A stretch of 64,000 nucleotides of DNA. Origin: Serratia sp. AKBS12 (lineage in GTDB: Bacteria > Pseudomonadota > Gammaproteobacteria > Enterobacterales > Enterobacteriaceae). The notes beneath the pieces are model-generated. The model was not told the DNA's origin, did no database searches, and saw only the letters and a program-made list of their open reading frames with translations. Positions 1-10,113 of the stretch are shown in pieces. The stretch is from positions 1,543,157 through 1,607,156 of the forward strand of contig NZ_JANUSB010000015.1 in NCBI RefSeq assembly GCF_024793895.1, in the 5' to 3' direction. The translations under genes and the position numbers were made by a program. Position 1 is the first letter of the stretch. Every line of letters starts with the position of its first letter.

Positions 1-1
1 T

Positions 2-27
2 GCCCGTCTTTGGATGGGCTTTTTTTT
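2..27 (+). terminator. Rho-independent terminator of an upstream gene outside the window
   Basis: A 7-bp stem GCCCGTC/GATGGGC (one G-T pair) with loop TTTG is followed by eight T. It points rightward, so it belongs to a + strand gene ending left of the window. Confidence 0.7.
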
Positions 28-83
28 GTCCCTTTCCCCTGCATTATTATTTATTGCCATATTCACTTACATCTGGAAATAAA

Positions 84-108
84 AAAGCCGCATAACTACT
101 GCGGCTTT
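84..108 (-). terminator. ppsA terminator
   Basis: The stem AAAGCCGCA/TGCGGCTTT has a 7-base loop and A/T tracts on both sides. It lies 37 bases past the ppsA stop codon and can act in both directions. Confidence 0.8.
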
Positions 109-144
109 TAGCAATGAATTATATTTTATTGGCGCAATTTATTT

Positions 145-2517
145 TTACTTGGCCAAATTAATCCAGGTTTGCACCACGGTGTCCGGATTAAGCGACAGGC
201 TATCGATCCCCTGCTCCATTAACCATTCGGCAAAATCCTCATGGTCCGACGGACCCTGTCCGCAGATCCCGACATATTTACCATGGCGCTTGGCTGCCTG
301 GATCGCCATTGACAGCAGCGCTTTCACCGCGTCGTTACGCTCGTCAAACAGTTCGGAAACCACGCCGGAATCGCGATCCAGCCCCAGCGCCAGCTGCGTC
401 ATGTCATTGGAGCCAATCGAGAAGCCATCGAAGTGCTCAAGGAACTGATCCGCCAGCAGCGCGTTGGATGGGATCTCGCACATCATGATCACTTTAAGCC
501 CGTTCTCGCCACGCTTTAGCCCCTGGCGCGCCAGTTCCGCGACTACCGCTTCCGCCTGCGCCACGGTACGCACAAACGGCACCATGATTTCCACGTTGGT
601 CAGCCCCATGTCGTTGCGCACCCGTTTCACCGCCTCGCATTCCAGTGCGAAGCAATCACGGAAACTGTCCGAAACATAGCGACCGGCGCCGCGGAAGCCC
701 AGCATCGGGTTTTCTTCATGCGGTTCGTATTTTTCACCACCGACCAGGTTGGCGTACTCGTTGGATTTGAAATCGGACAGCCGCACAATAACGCGTTTTG
801 GCCAGAACGCCGCACCCAGCGTCGCGATCCCTTCGGTCAGACGACCGACATAAAACTCCACCGGATGGTCATAGCCCTGCATCAACTCCTTGATTTCACG
901 CTGCAACTCTGGCGTTTGTTGATCGAACTCCAGCAGCGCGCGTGGGTGCACACCGATCATCCGGTTGATGATGAACTCCAAACGCGCCAGACCGACACCT
1001 TCGTTCGGCAGACAGGCAAAGTCAAAGGCGCGATCCGGGTTACCGACGTTCATCATGATCTTCAACGGCAGTTCCGGCAGTTCGTTCACTTCTGAACTCT
1101 GCACGGTAAAGTCCAGCATGTCTTGGTAAACGTAACCGGTATCGCCTTCGGCACAGGATATCGTCACCTTCTGGCCGTCTTTCAGCACGTCGGTGGCATG
1201 GCCGCAGCCCACGACCGCAGGAATACCCAGCTCCCGAGCAATGATCGCCGCATGGCAGGTACGACCGCCACGGTTGGTAACGATTGCCGCCGCCTTCTTC
1301 ATGATCGGTTCCCAGTCCGGGTCGGTCATGTCGGTCACCAGCACGTCGCCCGGCTGGATGCGATCCATTTCGCTGATGTCATGGATCACCTTTACCGGGC
1401 CGGCACCGATACGATGGCCAATGGCGCGGCCTTCTACCAGTACCTTGCTGCTGCCGTTGAGCTGATAACGCTCCATCACCTGCCCGTTGGAGCGCACGGT
1501 TTCCGGACGCGCCTGAACGATCAGCAGCTTACCGGTGTGGCCGTCTTTCGCCCACTCGATATCCATCGGGCGGCCGTAGTGTTTTTCAATCAGCAGTGCC
1601 TGGTGCGCCAGCGCCTGTACTTCATCGTCGCTCAGAGAGAAACGATTGCGTTGCGCCTCTGGCACGTCTTCAATCGCCACCTGCTTACCGTGGTCTTGCG
1701 ACGGCGCGTACACCATGCGGATCTTTTTGGAACCGATATTACGGCGCACGATAGCCGGTTTACCGTTCAGCAGCGTTGGCTTGTGCACATAGAACTCGTC
1801 CGGGTTGACCGCGCCCTGCACCACCATTTCACCCAGACCGTATGCCGAGGTGATAAACACCACCTGATCAAAACCGGATTCGGTATCGATGGTGAACATC
1901 ACGCCGGACGAGGCCAGATCGGAACGCACCATGCGTTGCACGCCGGCGGACAACGCCACGCCGCGGTGATCGTAGCCCTGATGCACGCGATAGGAAATGG
2001 CGCGATCGTTGAACAGCGAGGCAAATACGTGCTTGATGGCAATCATCACGGCATCAATGCCCTGCACGTTCAGGAAGGTTTCCTGCTGGCCGGCAAACGA
2101 GGCATCGGGCATATCTTCTGCGGTAGCGGAAGAGCGCACGGCAAAGGAGGCTTCCGGTTCGCCATCGGCCAGTTGCTGATAAGCCAGGTTGATTTCGCGT
2201 TCGAACTCCGCATGGAACGGGGTATCGATAATCCATTGGCGAATCTGCGCACCGGCCCTGGCCAGTTGGGCGACGTCATCAACGTCAGTTTGATCCAGTA
2301 ACTGATAAATGCGCTGGTTGACACCGCTTTGTTCGAGGAAATCGTTAAACGCCTGGGCGGTGGTGGCAAAGCCATTTGGCACGGCCACGCCCAAATCGGA
2401 CAGATTGGTGATCATTTCACCGAGCGATGCATTTTTGCCGCCAACACGGTCAACGTCGTGCATGCCAAGCTGGTTGTACCAAAGCACATTACGCAAGTCT
2501 GGGCCATTATTGGACAT
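145..2517 (-). CDS. ppsA: Phosphoenolpyruvate synthase
   Basis: 790 aa, close to the usual enterobacterial length. It makes PEP from pyruvate and ATP in gluconeogenesis, in the cytoplasm. The N-terminal half is the PEP/pyruvate-binding ATP-grasp domain ([20 protein letters not shown]). The central swivelling domain carries the phospho-histidine motif [15 protein letters not shown]. The C-terminal TIM barrel contains the MCEIPSNA segment and the GICGQGPSD stretch with the active-site Cys. The ATG at 2517 is preceded by an AAGGA. The gene diverges from ppsR, whose product controls this enzyme by phosphorylating a Thr beside the catalytic His. A Cra-type site lies upstream. Confidence 0.98.
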   Translation of the reverse strand: MSNNGPDLRNVLWYNQLGMHDVDRVGGKNASLGEMITNLSDLGVAVPNGFATTAQAFNDFLEQSGVNQRIYQLLDQTDVDDVAQLARAGAQIRQWIIDTPFHAEFEREINLAYQQLADGEPEASFAVRSSATAEDMPDASFAGQQETFLNVQGIDAVMIAIKHVFASLFNDRAISYRVHQGYDHRGVALSAGVQRMVRSDLASSGVMFTIDTESGFDQVVFITSAYGLGEMVVQGAVNPDEFYVHKPTLLNGKPAIVRRNIGSKKIRMVYAPSQDHGKQVAIEDVPEAQRNRFSLSDDEVQALAHQALLIEKHYGRPMDIEWAKDGHTGKLLIVQARPETVRSNGQVMERYQLNGSSKVLVEGRAIGHRIGAGPVKVIHDISEMDRIQPGDVLVTDMTDPDWEPIMKKAAAIVTNRGGRTCHAAIIARELGIPAVVGCGHATDVLKDGQKVTISCAEGDTGYVYQDMLDFTVQSSEVNELPELPLKIMMNVGNPDRAFDFACLPNEGVGLARLEFIINRMIGVHPRALLEFDQQTPELQREIKELMQGYDHPVEFYVGRLTEGIATLGAAFWPKRVIVRLSDFKSNEYANLVGGEKYEPHEENPMLGFRGAGRYVSDSFRDCFALECEAVKRVRNDMGLTNVEIMVPFVRTVAQAEAVVAELARQGLKRGENGLKVIMMCEIPSNALLADQFLEHFDGFSIGSNDMTQLALGLDRDSGVVSELFDERNDAVKALLSMAIQAAKRHGKYVGICGQGPSDHEDFAEWLMEQGIDSLSLNPDTVVQTWINLAK

Positions 2518-3061
2518 CGAGACAATCCTTATTGCTATCAGTAGGGTATAGACGGATTTAATTCAATTGCGTTGTTCGCCCTTATTTTGAGCCGAACCAG
2601 ACTAGCACAATCATCCATAAGAATTGGAAAGGTGAATCGATCAACCCGATGAAGAAAATGGATTTTAAGAGAATTACCTAAACGCCCTTTTTCCGCGCAA
2701 ACCACCCTGCCGCACGTTAAAGTGCGTAAATTCAACAAATTACGTATATTTTAAATTCTTGTTTGAAAAGAAAGTCAATTGCGCACCTTTGTAGAAATTA
2801 TCGTCAATAAGCCGCTAAATCGATTGAAAATAATTGATTTCTATTTTTTATAAAAATCAAAACTACATTTTAAAAATGTCGCCTGACCGGAATGTTCTTA
2901 TTTTTGCGCTTTTCGGCCGGCTAACCGTTGGGGAATCCGTTGGCGTCACACTTTTTTTGCTAGCCTCTTTACCGCCGAATACTCTGGAGCCCATTATGTT
3001 TGAACGACAGGCCATCGCCTTGCCGCAGCAGGAATTGTATTTTTCAGTTAAGGAGTCACGG
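2518..3061. other. ppsA-ppsR divergent intergenic region
   Basis: 544 bases of mostly AT-rich sequence between the divergent genes. It holds the Cra-like site at 2631-2644. An open frame continuous with ppsR runs back to 2834. An ATG at 2996 with a TGGAG-type ribosome site could add 22 residues to PpsR. No RNA gene or repeat was recognised. Confidence 0.6.
2631..2644 (+). promoter_or_regulatory. Candidate Cra (FruR) operator for ppsA
   Basis: GGTGAATCGATCAA fits the published Cra consensus RSTGAAWCSNTHHW at every position. It lies about 115 bases upstream of the ppsA start. Cra activates ppsA in E. coli, so the placement makes sense. Binding itself is inferred. Confidence 0.5.
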
Positions 3062-3883
3062 GTGGAAAGAAGCGTATTTTATATTTCAGACGGCACGGCG
3101 ATCACCGCAGAGGTTCTGGGACACGCGGTACTGTCGCAATTTCCGGTCAAAGCCACCACCTTTACCCTGCCGTTTGTCGAAACCGAAGCGCGCGCGCGCG
3201 CCGTCAGCCAGCAAATCAATGACATCTACCAGCAGACCGGCGTGCGGCCACTGGTGTTTTATTCCATCATTTCGCCAGAAGTGCGTAATGTGATCACCCA
3301 AAGCGAAGGATTCTGCCAGGATATCGTGCAGGCGCTGGTCGGCCCGTTGCAGGGTGAACTGGACGTCGAACCTACACCGGTCCCCAACCGTACCCATGGG
3401 CTGACGGCAAGCAACCTGGGCAAATATGACGCGCGCATCGCGGCCATTGACTACACGCTGGCGCATGACGACGGCATTTCGCTGCGCAACCTCGATCAGG
3501 CGCAGGTGATCCTGCTCGGCGTATCGCGCTGTGGCAAAACCCCGACCAGCCTCTATCTGGCCATGCAGTTTGGCATTCGCGCCGCCAATTACCCGTTTAT
3601 CGCCGACGATATGGACAACCTGCATTTGCCCGCCGCGCTGAAGCCGTTTCAACATAAACTGTTTGGCCTGACGATTAACCCGGAACGTCTGGCGGCCATC
3701 CGTGAAGAGCGCCGTGAAAATAGCCGTTATGCTTCGTTGCGCCAGTGCCGGATGGAGATAGCCGAAGTCGAAGCATTGTTCCGAAAAAATCAAATCCGCT
3801 ATCTGAACTCCACCAACTACTCTGTCGAGGAAATCTCCACCAAAATTCTCGATATCCTCGGTATGAGCCGCCGAATGTTTTAA
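3062..3883 (+). CDS. ppsR: PEP synthase regulatory kinase/pyrophosphorylase
   Basis: 273 aa from the GTG at 3062. It switches PEP synthase off by ADP-dependent phosphorylation and on by phosphate-dependent dephosphorylation. The DUF299 family features are present: the opening [19 protein letters not shown], the P-loop-like [15 protein letters not shown] near residue 150, and the C-terminal [13 protein letters not shown] block. The GTG is chosen because AAGGAG lies 6 bases upstream and the length then fits the family (277 aa in E. coli). Longer in-frame starts exist, for example ATG 2996 with a weaker ribosome site. The gene is divergent from its target ppsA. Confidence 0.95.
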   Translation: MERSVFYISDGTAITAEVLGHAVLSQFPVKATTFTLPFVETEARARAVSQQINDIYQQTGVRPLVFYSIISPEVRNVITQSEGFCQDIVQALVGPLQGELDVEPTPVPNRTHGLTASNLGKYDARIAAIDYTLAHDDGISLRNLDQAQVILLGVSRCGKTPTSLYLAMQFGIRAANYPFIADDMDNLHLPAALKPFQHKLFGLTINPERLAAIREERRENSRYASLRQCRMEIAEVEALFRKNQIRYLNSTNYSVEEISTKILDILGMSRRMF

Positions 3884-3887
3884 CCCT

Positions 3888-3912
3888 GTTCGGCAGCAAA
3901 CGGCTGCCGAAC
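3888..3912 (+). terminator. Hairpin after ppsR
   Basis: A perfect 10-bp stem GTTCGGCAGC/GCTGCCGAAC with a 5-base loop starts 5 bases past the ppsR stop. No T-run follows, so it may protect the 3' end rather than terminate strongly. Confidence 0.5.
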
Positions 3913-4001
3913 ATTCCTCTCCCGCCGTATTTGTCAACTTTTGTCGGTTTTGTACAACAGTTATCGCGTCGAACGGTTGAAATCGGCCGTTTTTGCGTTA
4001 T

Positions 4002-4017
4002 TGTGATCGCCATCACT
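4002..4017 (+). promoter_or_regulatory. Possible CRP-type site upstream of aroH
   Basis: TGTGA-N6-TCACT matches the CRP consensus TGTGA-N6-TCACA except for the last base. It is 45 bases upstream of the aroH start. No TrpR-type operator (CTAGTTAACTAG core) was found by eye in the aroH leader. The role is inferred from pattern only. Confidence 0.35.
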
Positions 4018-4061
4018 TCCCGGTACTCCTGCCGCAGCGAAGAAAAGATTCAGAGATAATC

Positions 4062-5108
4062 ATGCATAAAACAGATGAATTGCGGACCGCGCGCATCGAC
4101 AGCCTGGTTACGCCGCAAGCGCTGGCGGACAAGCTGCCAATTTCTGCGACGGTGGCGGATAACGTGACGGCGTCACGTAAACGTATTGAACGGATCCTGT
4201 CAGGCGAAGACTCCCGTCTGCTGGTAGTGATCGGCCCCTGCTCCATCCACGATCTGGATGCAGCCATGGATTACGCCGGCCGACTTAATGCATTGCGCGA
4301 ACGTTATCAGCATCGCCTGGAAATCGTAATGCGCACCTATTTCGAGAAACCACGCACCGTGGTGGGCTGGAAGGGGCTGATTTCCGATCCCGATCTGGAC
4401 GGCAGTTATCAGGTCAATCGCGGCATCGAAATGGCGCGTAAACTGTTGCTCGACGTTAATCAACTGGGGCTGCCGACCGCCACCGAATTTCTGGATATGG
4501 TGATCGGGCAATATATTGCCGACCTGATCAGCTGGGGTGCCATCGGTGCACGAACCACCGAAAGCCAAATCCACCGTGAAATGGCGTCTGCGCTGTCGTG
4601 CCCGGTCGGTTTCAAAAACGGTACCGACGGCAATACCCGCATTGCCATTGACGCCATCCGTGCCGCACGCGCCGGTCATATGTTCCTTTCGCCAGACAAA
4701 AGTGGCCAGATGACCATTTACCAGACCAGTGGCAACCCCTACGGCCATATCATCATGCGCGGCGGTAAAACGCCGAACTACCATGCGACGGACATCGTCG
4801 CCGCCTGCGATAGTCTGCGCGAGTTTGACCTGCCGGAACACTTGGTGATTGATTTCAGCCACGGCAACTGCCAGAAGCTGCATCGCCGCCAGCTGGACGT
4901 TGCCGAGAATATCTGCCAGCAGATCCGCGCCGGCTCTGCCGCCGTGGTGGGTGTGATGGCGGAAAGCTTCCTGGTGGAAGGCACGCAAAAAATCGTCGCC
5001 GGCCAACCGCTGACCTACGGCCAGTCGATTACCGATCCTTGCCTGAGCTGGTCCGACAGCGAGCAACTGCTGGCGATGCTGGCCGATGCGGTCGATAGCC
5101 GTTTCTAA
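4062..5108 (+). CDS. aroH: 3-deoxy-7-phosphoheptulonate (DAHP) synthase, AroH type
   Basis: 348 aa, the same length as E. coli AroH. It condenses PEP with erythrose 4-phosphate as the first step of the shikimate pathway. Class I DAHP synthase motifs are visible: VVIGPCSIHD near residue 60, MRTYFEKPRTVVGWKGL near 90, GARTTESQIHREMASALSCP, GFKNGTDG, and IDFSHGNCQK with the metal-binding His. The ATG at 4062 gives the family N-terminus (MHKTDELRTARIDSLVTP). The tryptophan-sensitive assignment rests on overall resemblance to AroH and on the ppsR-aroH-ydiE gene order shared with E. coli. Feedback specificity cannot be read directly. Confidence 0.93.
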   Translation: MHKTDELRTARIDSLVTPQALADKLPISATVADNVTASRKRIERILSGEDSRLLVVIGPCSIHDLDAAMDYAGRLNALRERYQHRLEIVMRTYFEKPRTVVGWKGLISDPDLDGSYQVNRGIEMARKLLLDVNQLGLPTATEFLDMVIGQYIADLISWGAIGARTTESQIHREMASALSCPVGFKNGTDGNTRIAIDAIRAARAGHMFLSPDKSGQMTIYQTSGNPYGHIIMRGGKTPNYHATDIVAACDSLREFDLPEHLVIDFSHGNCQKLHRRQLDVAENICQQIRAGSAAVVGVMAESFLVEGTQKIVAGQPLTYGQSITDPCLSWSDSEQLLAMLADAVDSRF

Positions 5109-5116
5109 TCCGCCCT

Positions 5117-5140
5117 CATCGGGGCATACCTGCCCCGATG
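5117..5140 (+). terminator. Hairpin after aroH
   Basis: A perfect 10-bp stem CATCGGGGCA/TGCCCCGATG with loop TACC begins 8 bases past the aroH stop. A short T-run follows six bases later, so it is a weak or non-canonical terminator. Confidence 0.5.
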
Positions 5141-5223
5141 ACGCTGTTTTCAATGCTCATCTATACTGGTAGCAACCGGCAAATCGCCTCCTCGCCCGAG
5201 CTACAGGATTTGGAGTTCCCTGC

Positions 5224-5709
5224 ATGAGCCTTTCACTGTTGACCATCCCCTGCACTACGCTGCAAGGCGAAGCCAAAACCCTGTCCGACTACCCGGCACG
5301 CGCCTATCTGCTGGTCAATACCGCCAGCAAGTGCGGTTTTACACCGCAATACCGCGGCCTGGAAAATCTGTGGCAATACTATCGCCAGCGCGGTCTGGTG
5401 GTGATGGGCTTTCCATGCAATCAGTTCGGTGCACAGGAACCGGGTAATACCCTGGAGATTGCCAGTTTCTGTACCATGAACTATGGCGTCAGTTTTCCGC
5501 TGTTCAGCAAAATAGACGTCAACGGGCCGGGCGCGCATCCGTTGTTCAGTGAGTTGAAGCGCCGGGCGCCGGGGCTGTTCGGCATTCAGCGCATCAAATG
5601 GAATTTCACCAAATTCTTGCTGACCGCCGACGGTCAGCGTGTTACCCGCTTTGCGCCGATCACCAAGCCGGAAAAACTCTTCGATCGCATCGAAACCCTG
5701 CTGAAATAA
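5224..5709 (+). CDS. Glutathione peroxidase family protein
   Basis: 161 aa thioredoxin-fold peroxidase that would reduce hydrogen or organic peroxides with thiols. The peroxidatic Cys is in NTASKCGFTPQY at residue 37, with Cys in place of selenocysteine. GFPCNQFG supplies the conserved Gln, and KWNFTKFL supplies the Trp and Asn, completing the active-site tetrad. It is shorter than BtuE and is a second copy beside the btuE gene at 25143-25694. A GGAG precedes the ATG. It stands alone between aroH and the heme operon, which would suit oxidative-stress defence next to iron uptake. No signal peptide is seen. Confidence 0.92.
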   Translation: MSLSLLTIPCTTLQGEAKTLSDYPARAYLLVNTASKCGFTPQYRGLENLWQYYRQRGLVVMGFPCNQFGAQEPGNTLEIASFCTMNYGVSFPLFSKIDVNGPGAHPLFSELKRRAPGLFGIQRIKWNFTKFLLTADGQRVTRFAPITKPEKLFDRIETLLK

Positions 5710-5816
5710 CCCCACGCCATATGGGCGACTGCGCGTCGCCCTCGCCGCCAGTTGCCATGTAAGCAAAAAGGTTCCAATGGTAAATAAATTTTCCTTGATG
5801 TAACTTAATGTTCACA

Positions 5817-5836
5817 TGATAATGATTATCAATTTG
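5817..5836 (+). promoter_or_regulatory. Fur box of the heme-uptake operon
   Basis: TGATAATGATTATCA at 5817-5831 is a perfect 7-1-7 inverted repeat matching the Fur core. A second, overlapping Fur-like half-site run (GATATTGATTACCATTTG) follows at 5836-5853. Both lie just upstream of hemP, so Fur repression under iron-replete conditions is expected. Confidence 0.85.
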
Positions 5837-5877
5837 ATATTGATTACCATTTGTTATTTATATTTTAGGCCGCACCT

Positions 5878-6063
5878 ATGGAAAAATCGAACCAGAATCC
5901 TGTGCCATCGGGCTCGTCAATCGCCATCCAGAGCGACCTGCCAAGGCCAAGTTACGACAGTCAGCAACTGCTGGGCGCAGACGGCATCGCCATTATTACG
6001 CATCAAGGCCAGCGCTATCAGCTGCGCCAGACCAAAGCAGGAAAATTGATCCTGACCAAGTAA
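5878..6063 (+). CDS. hemP: Hemin uptake protein HemP
   Basis: 61 aa of the HemP/YdiE family, a small protein normally encoded first in heme-uptake operons. The typical C-terminal block is present ([20 protein letters not shown], then KAGKLILTK). It sits 42 bases behind the Fur boxes and 94 bases ahead of the heme receptor gene. In E. coli the orthologue ydiE stands alone beside selO. Its molecular role is poorly known in the family, with proposals including help in receptor expression. Confidence 0.9.
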   Translation: MEKSNQNPVPSGSSIAIQSDLPRPSYDSQQLLGADGIAIITHQGQRYQLRQTKAGKLILTK

Positions 6064-6157
6064 AAATAAAAAACCTTCCCTGCGAGCCACCCCGATCTTT
6101 TGATCCAGGCAGCCAGCAAATCTATTGATATGTTTAACAGCATACGGAGAGTTGCCC

Positions 6158-8191
6158 ATGCCTCTTATCTTTGCCACCAGACCGCGCTTTTCTGCCTTAA
6201 GCCTGGCTATCGCCTGTGCGCTGCCAGCGGTGGCGTTTGCCAACACCGCGGCACCCGCCAACGATGCGGCCACGAAACCCACCTCCAGTAAAGACGACAC
6301 CCTCACCGTGGTCGCCACCGGCAATCAGCGCAGCAGTTTTGAAGCGCCGATGATGGTCACCGTCATTAACGGTGACAGCCCGGAAAGCCAGACCGCCTCC
6401 TCCGCCGCCGATATGCTGCGCAAGGTGCCTGGCATTACCGTCAGCGGTACTGGCCGCAGCAATGGGCAGGACGTTTCGATGCGCGGTTTCGGTAAAAACG
6501 GCATATTGACGCTGGTCGACGGTATCCGTCAGGGTACCGACACCGGTCACATCGGCGGGACTTTCCTTGATCCGGCGCTGGTGAAACGCATCGAAGTGGT
6601 GCGCGGCCCCGCGGCGCTGTTGTATGGCAGCGGCGCGCTGGGTGGTGTCATAGCCTATGAAACCGTCGACGCTGCCGATCTGTTGCTGCCGGGCCGTGAC
6701 AGCGGCTACCGGGTCTTTGGCACCGCCGGCAGCGGCGATCACAGTCTGGGCATGGGTGCCAGCGCCTATGGGCGAACCGACACGCTTGACGGCCTGCTGT
6801 CATTCGGCACCCGCGACGTTGGTGACTTGCATCAGGGCAACGGTTTTGATGCACCTAATGACGAAACCATTAGCAATGTGTTGGCCAAGGGTACCTGGCA
6901 TATCGACGAAAACCAGTCGCTGAGCGGCGATTTGCGCTACTACAACAACCGCGCCCGTGAGCCCAAAAACCCACAAGATGCAAACTATTCCAACACCAAT
7001 CCCCTGACCGAGCGTTCGACTATCCAGCGCGATGCGGCATTGAGCTACAAGGTCAAGCCGCTGGATCAGGAATGGTTGAACGCCGTCGTCAAGGTGTACA
7101 CCTCGGAAGTCAAAATCAATGCGCATAACGCCGCCTCTGCGGGCGAGTTCCGCAAGCAAACTACCAATGGTGTCAAACTGGAAAACCGCACTCGTCTGTT
7201 CGCCGATAGTTTCGCTTCGCATTTGCTGACCTATGGCACCGAAACCTATCAACAGAAACAAAGTCCGGGCGGCGCCACCACCAGTTTCCCTCAAGCGAAG
7301 ATCAACTTCGCTTCAGGCTGGCTGCAAGATGAAATTACGCTACGTGATATCCCTGTAACGCTATTGGCTGGCACACGTTATGACGACTATAAAGGCAGCA
7401 GTCAGGGGCACGACGATGTTAACGCCGACAGATGGTCATCTCGTGGTGCGTTAACCTATTCGCCAACGGATTGGCTGATGCTGTTCAGTTCCTATTCGCA
7501 GGCGTTCCGCGCACCGACCATGGGCGAGATGTACAACGACTCACGCCATTTCCCCGGTAACTACTGGGTGCCTAACCCGGATCTACGACCTGAGACCACC
7601 AGTACCACCGAAACCGGGTTTGGCCTGCGCTTCGACGACCTGCTGATGGCGAATGACAGCCTGCAGTTCAAAGCCAGTTACTTTGATACCGACGCCAAGG
7701 ATTACATCGATCTATATGTCACCCGTACACAAACCGCCTCGAAAAACATCTCACGGGCAAAAATCTGGGGATGGGATGCCTCCCTCAATTATCAGACCAC
7801 GTGGTTCAACTGGGATGTAGCTTACAATCGCACCCGCGGTAAAGACAGGTCGCACAGCGGCGAATTGAATGGTCAAAGCGGCGACTGGCTCGCCAGCATC
7901 AACCCCGATACCGTCACCAGCTCGCTGGACATACCGATCGCCGATACCGGCCTGTCTACCGGCTGGGTTGCCACCTTTGCCGAGCGCGCCACACACGTGC
8001 CGAGCGGCAGCGCACAACAGGCCGGCTACGGCGTCAATGACTTCTACCTAAGTTATAAGGGGCGCGCCGAGTGGCAAGGCGTCACCACTACCGTGGTGCT
8101 GGGCAATGCCTTCGACAAAGAATATTACTCGCCACTGGGCATTCCGCAGGATGGCCGCAACGCCAAACTGCTGGTCAGCTACCAGTGGTAA
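6158..8191 (+). CDS. hemR: TonB-dependent outer-membrane heme receptor
   Basis: 677 aa. It imports heme across the outer membrane using TonB energy. A signal peptide ends near residue 28 at AVAFA. A TonB-box-like DDTLTVVATGN follows, then the plug domain (SMRGFGKNGILTLVDGIRQG and VVRGPAALLYGSGALGGVI). The beta-barrel carries the heme-receptor signature FRAP plus NPDLRPETT, with the conserved His of the intervening loop in NDSRHFPG. It ends in a terminal aromatic residue (SYQW). The ATG at 6158 has CGGAGA 8 bases upstream. This is a HemR/HmuR-size receptor, shorter than the hemophore receptor HasR. It is second in the hemPRSTUV operon. Confidence 0.96.
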   Translation: MPLIFATRPRFSALSLAIACALPAVAFANTAAPANDAATKPTSSKDDTLTVVATGNQRSSFEAPMMVTVINGDSPESQTASSAADMLRKVPGITVSGTGRSNGQDVSMRGFGKNGILTLVDGIRQGTDTGHIGGTFLDPALVKRIEVVRGPAALLYGSGALGGVIAYETVDAADLLLPGRDSGYRVFGTAGSGDHSLGMGASAYGRTDTLDGLLSFGTRDVGDLHQGNGFDAPNDETISNVLAKGTWHIDENQSLSGDLRYYNNRAREPKNPQDANYSNTNPLTERSTIQRDAALSYKVKPLDQEWLNAVVKVYTSEVKINAHNAASAGEFRKQTTNGVKLENRTRLFADSFASHLLTYGTETYQQKQSPGGATTSFPQAKINFASGWLQDEITLRDIPVTLLAGTRYDDYKGSSQGHDDVNADRWSSRGALTYSPTDWLMLFSSYSQAFRAPTMGEMYNDSRHFPGNYWVPNPDLRPETTSTTETGFGLRFDDLLMANDSLQFKASYFDTDAKDYIDLYVTRTQTASKNISRAKIWGWDASLNYQTTWFNWDVAYNRTRGKDRSHSGELNGQSGDWLASINPDTVTSSLDIPIADTGLSTGWVATFAERATHVPSGSAQQAGYGVNDFYLSYKGRAEWQGVTTTVVLGNAFDKEYYSPLGIPQDGRNAKLLVSYQW

Positions 8192-8251
8192 TCGCTTGAT
8201 TATTCGGTGGGCCAACGCCCGCCGCTACCCCATTACGTCAGGAGATCACGA

Positions 8252-9286
8252 ATGAACAACACGCTCTATGCCCGCTACCAGCAAGCGAAAATCGACCATC
8301 CCGGTAAATATGCCCGCGATCTGGCGGAGCTGCTCGGCGTTAGCGAGGCGGAACTGACCCATGCTCGCGTCGGTCATGATGCTCGCCGCCTGCACAGCGA
8401 CGCCCGTAGCCTGCTCACACAGTTGGAACAGGTCGGCGTCACCAAGTCCATCACCCGCAACGCCTACGCCGTGCATGAACAGTTGGGGCGCTATCAGCAC
8501 CAGCACCTGAGCGGTCACGCCGGGCTGATTCTCAATCCGCGTGAACTGGATCTGCGGCTATTCCTCAACCAGTGGGCCAGCGCCTTCAGCCTGAGTGAAA
8601 CCAATAAACGCGGCGTGCGCCACAGCATTCAATTTTTCGATCATCAGGGAGATGCTCTGCATAAGGTGTATACCACCGAAGAAACCGACCTTGCTGCCTG
8701 GATGACGCTGGTAGAACGTCATGCCGGTGAGAGCAATCCACCGCTGGCGTTGCAGCCGGCAGCGGTAAAGGCAACCGACACCACGCCGGACAACGCACAA
8801 ATCGACCGCGAATGGCGCGCCATGACCGACGTGCACCAATTCTTCGCGCTGCTAAACCGCCATCAACTGTCACGCCAGCAGGCGTTTCGAGCCGTGGGCG
8901 ACGATCTGGCCTATCAGGTGGACAACCAGGCGCTGGCGCAGATCCTCGGTGCGGCACAGCAGGCGCAGAACGAAATCATGATCTTTGTCGGTAACCGCGG
9001 CTGCGTACAGATCTTCACCGGGCTAATTGAACGTCTAATGCCGCAAGATGGCTGGATTAACGTGTTCAACCGGCGTTTTACCCTGCATCTGATCGGCGGA
9101 GCCATTGCCGAAAGCTGGATCACGCGCAAGCCGACCAAAGACGGCATCGTCACCAGCCTGGAACTGTTTGCCGCCGACGGTACACAGATAGCCCAGCTAT
9201 ATGGTCAACGCACAGAAGGCCAGCCGGAACAGACTCAATGGCGTGAGCAGATTGCCGCTCTGCGCGCCAAGGACATCGCCGCATGA
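8252..9286 (+). CDS. hemS: Hemin-degrading / heme-trafficking factor
   Basis: 344 aa of the HemS/ChuS/HmuS family, made of two tandem repeats of the same heme-binding fold. The protein accepts heme in the cytoplasm and passes it on or opens the ring to release iron. The repeat cores are recognisable: [20 protein letters not shown] and [20 protein letters not shown] in the first half, and [17 protein letters not shown] with [14 protein letters not shown] in the second. The His in RHSIQ is a likely axial heme ligand. CAGGAG precedes the ATG. The stop overlaps the hemT start (ATGA). Confidence 0.95.
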   Translation: MNNTLYARYQQAKIDHPGKYARDLAELLGVSEAELTHARVGHDARRLHSDARSLLTQLEQVGVTKSITRNAYAVHEQLGRYQHQHLSGHAGLILNPRELDLRLFLNQWASAFSLSETNKRGVRHSIQFFDHQGDALHKVYTTEETDLAAWMTLVERHAGESNPPLALQPAAVKATDTTPDNAQIDREWRAMTDVHQFFALLNRHQLSRQQAFRAVGDDLAYQVDNQALAQILGAAQQAQNEIMIFVGNRGCVQIFTGLIERLMPQDGWINVFNRRFTLHLIGGAIAESWITRKPTKDGIVTSLELFAADGTQIAQLYGQRTEGQPEQTQWREQIAALRAKDIAA

Positions 9287-10113
9287 GAACCTCCATCATC
9301 CAGGCATTGGCGCTGTGCACGGCGCTACTGTCATTTGGTTCGTCGGCAACGCAACAGCGCATTGTTTCCATCGGCGGTGACGTCAGCGAAATCGTCTATG
9401 CGCTCGGCGCCGGCGATCGACTGGTCGCACGGGACAGCACCAGCCTATACCCCGCCGCGCTGCAACGGCTACCAGACATCGGCTATATGCGGCAGTTGAA
9501 CACCGAAGGCATTCTGGCGCTGAAACCGACGCTGGTATTGACCAGCGAACTGGCTCAACCGGCCTTGGTGTTCAAGCAGCTCGAGGAAAGTAAGGTGCCG
9601 GTGGTACGTATTCCCGGCGATACCACGCTTGACGCAGTGCCGGAAAAAATCAACGCCGTCGCCACCGCGTTGAATCTCAGCGCCGAGGGGCAAAAGCTGA
9701 CCGAACGCTATCGTCAGCAACTGGCGGCGGTCAACGCTCGACCGCTGCCGGTCAAAGTGATGTTCGTGATGAGCCACGGTGGTATCACGCCGATGGCGGC
9801 CGGCCAGCAGACCGCCGCCGACGCGGTGATCCGCGCCGCCGGCCTGACCAACGCCATGCAGGGCTTTAACCACTATCGACCGCTGTCGCAAGAGGGGGTC
9901 ATTGCCAGCGCGCCCGATCTGCTGCTGGTCACCACCGACGGCGTGCAATCCCTCGGCGGGTTGCAGCAATTATGGCGCTTGCCAGGCATTGCCTTCACCC
10001 CGGCCGGCAAGCACCGTCGCGCGCTGATCGTTGACGACATGGCGTTACTCGGCTTTGGCCTGCAAACCCCGGCGGCGCTGGCCAAACTGCGTCACGCGGC
10101 GGAGCAGCGGTAA
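9283..10113 (+). CDS. hemT: Periplasmic heme-binding protein of the heme ABC transporter
   Basis: 276 aa. A Sec signal peptide covers about residues 1-22 ([15 protein letters not shown]). A type III periplasmic binding fold follows, with [27 protein letters not shown] at the start and the heme-site Tyr region near IGYMRQL. It delivers heme from the receptor to HemUV. It overlaps hemS by 4 bases and hemU by 1 base, so translation is probably coupled. Confidence 0.95.
   Translation: MRTSIIQALALCTALLSFGSSATQQRIVSIGGDVSEIVYALGAGDRLVARDSTSLYPAALQRLPDIGYMRQLNTEGILALKPTLVLTSELAQPALVFKQLEESKVPVVRIPGDTTLDAVPEKINAVATALNLSAEGQKLTERYRQQLAAVNARPLPVKVMFVMSHGGITPMAAGQQTAADAVIRAAGLTNAMQGFNHYRPLSQEGVIASAPDLLLVTTDGVQSLGGLQQLWRLPGIAFTPAGKHRRALIVDDMALLGFGLQTPAALAKLRHAAEQR

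Noticed and set aside
1123..2301. A 392-codon open frame on the + strand opposite ppsA
   Set aside because: It lies wholly antisense to a well-conserved gene, has a His/Arg-rich low-information composition and no ribosome site. It is a by-product of GC-rich codon use.
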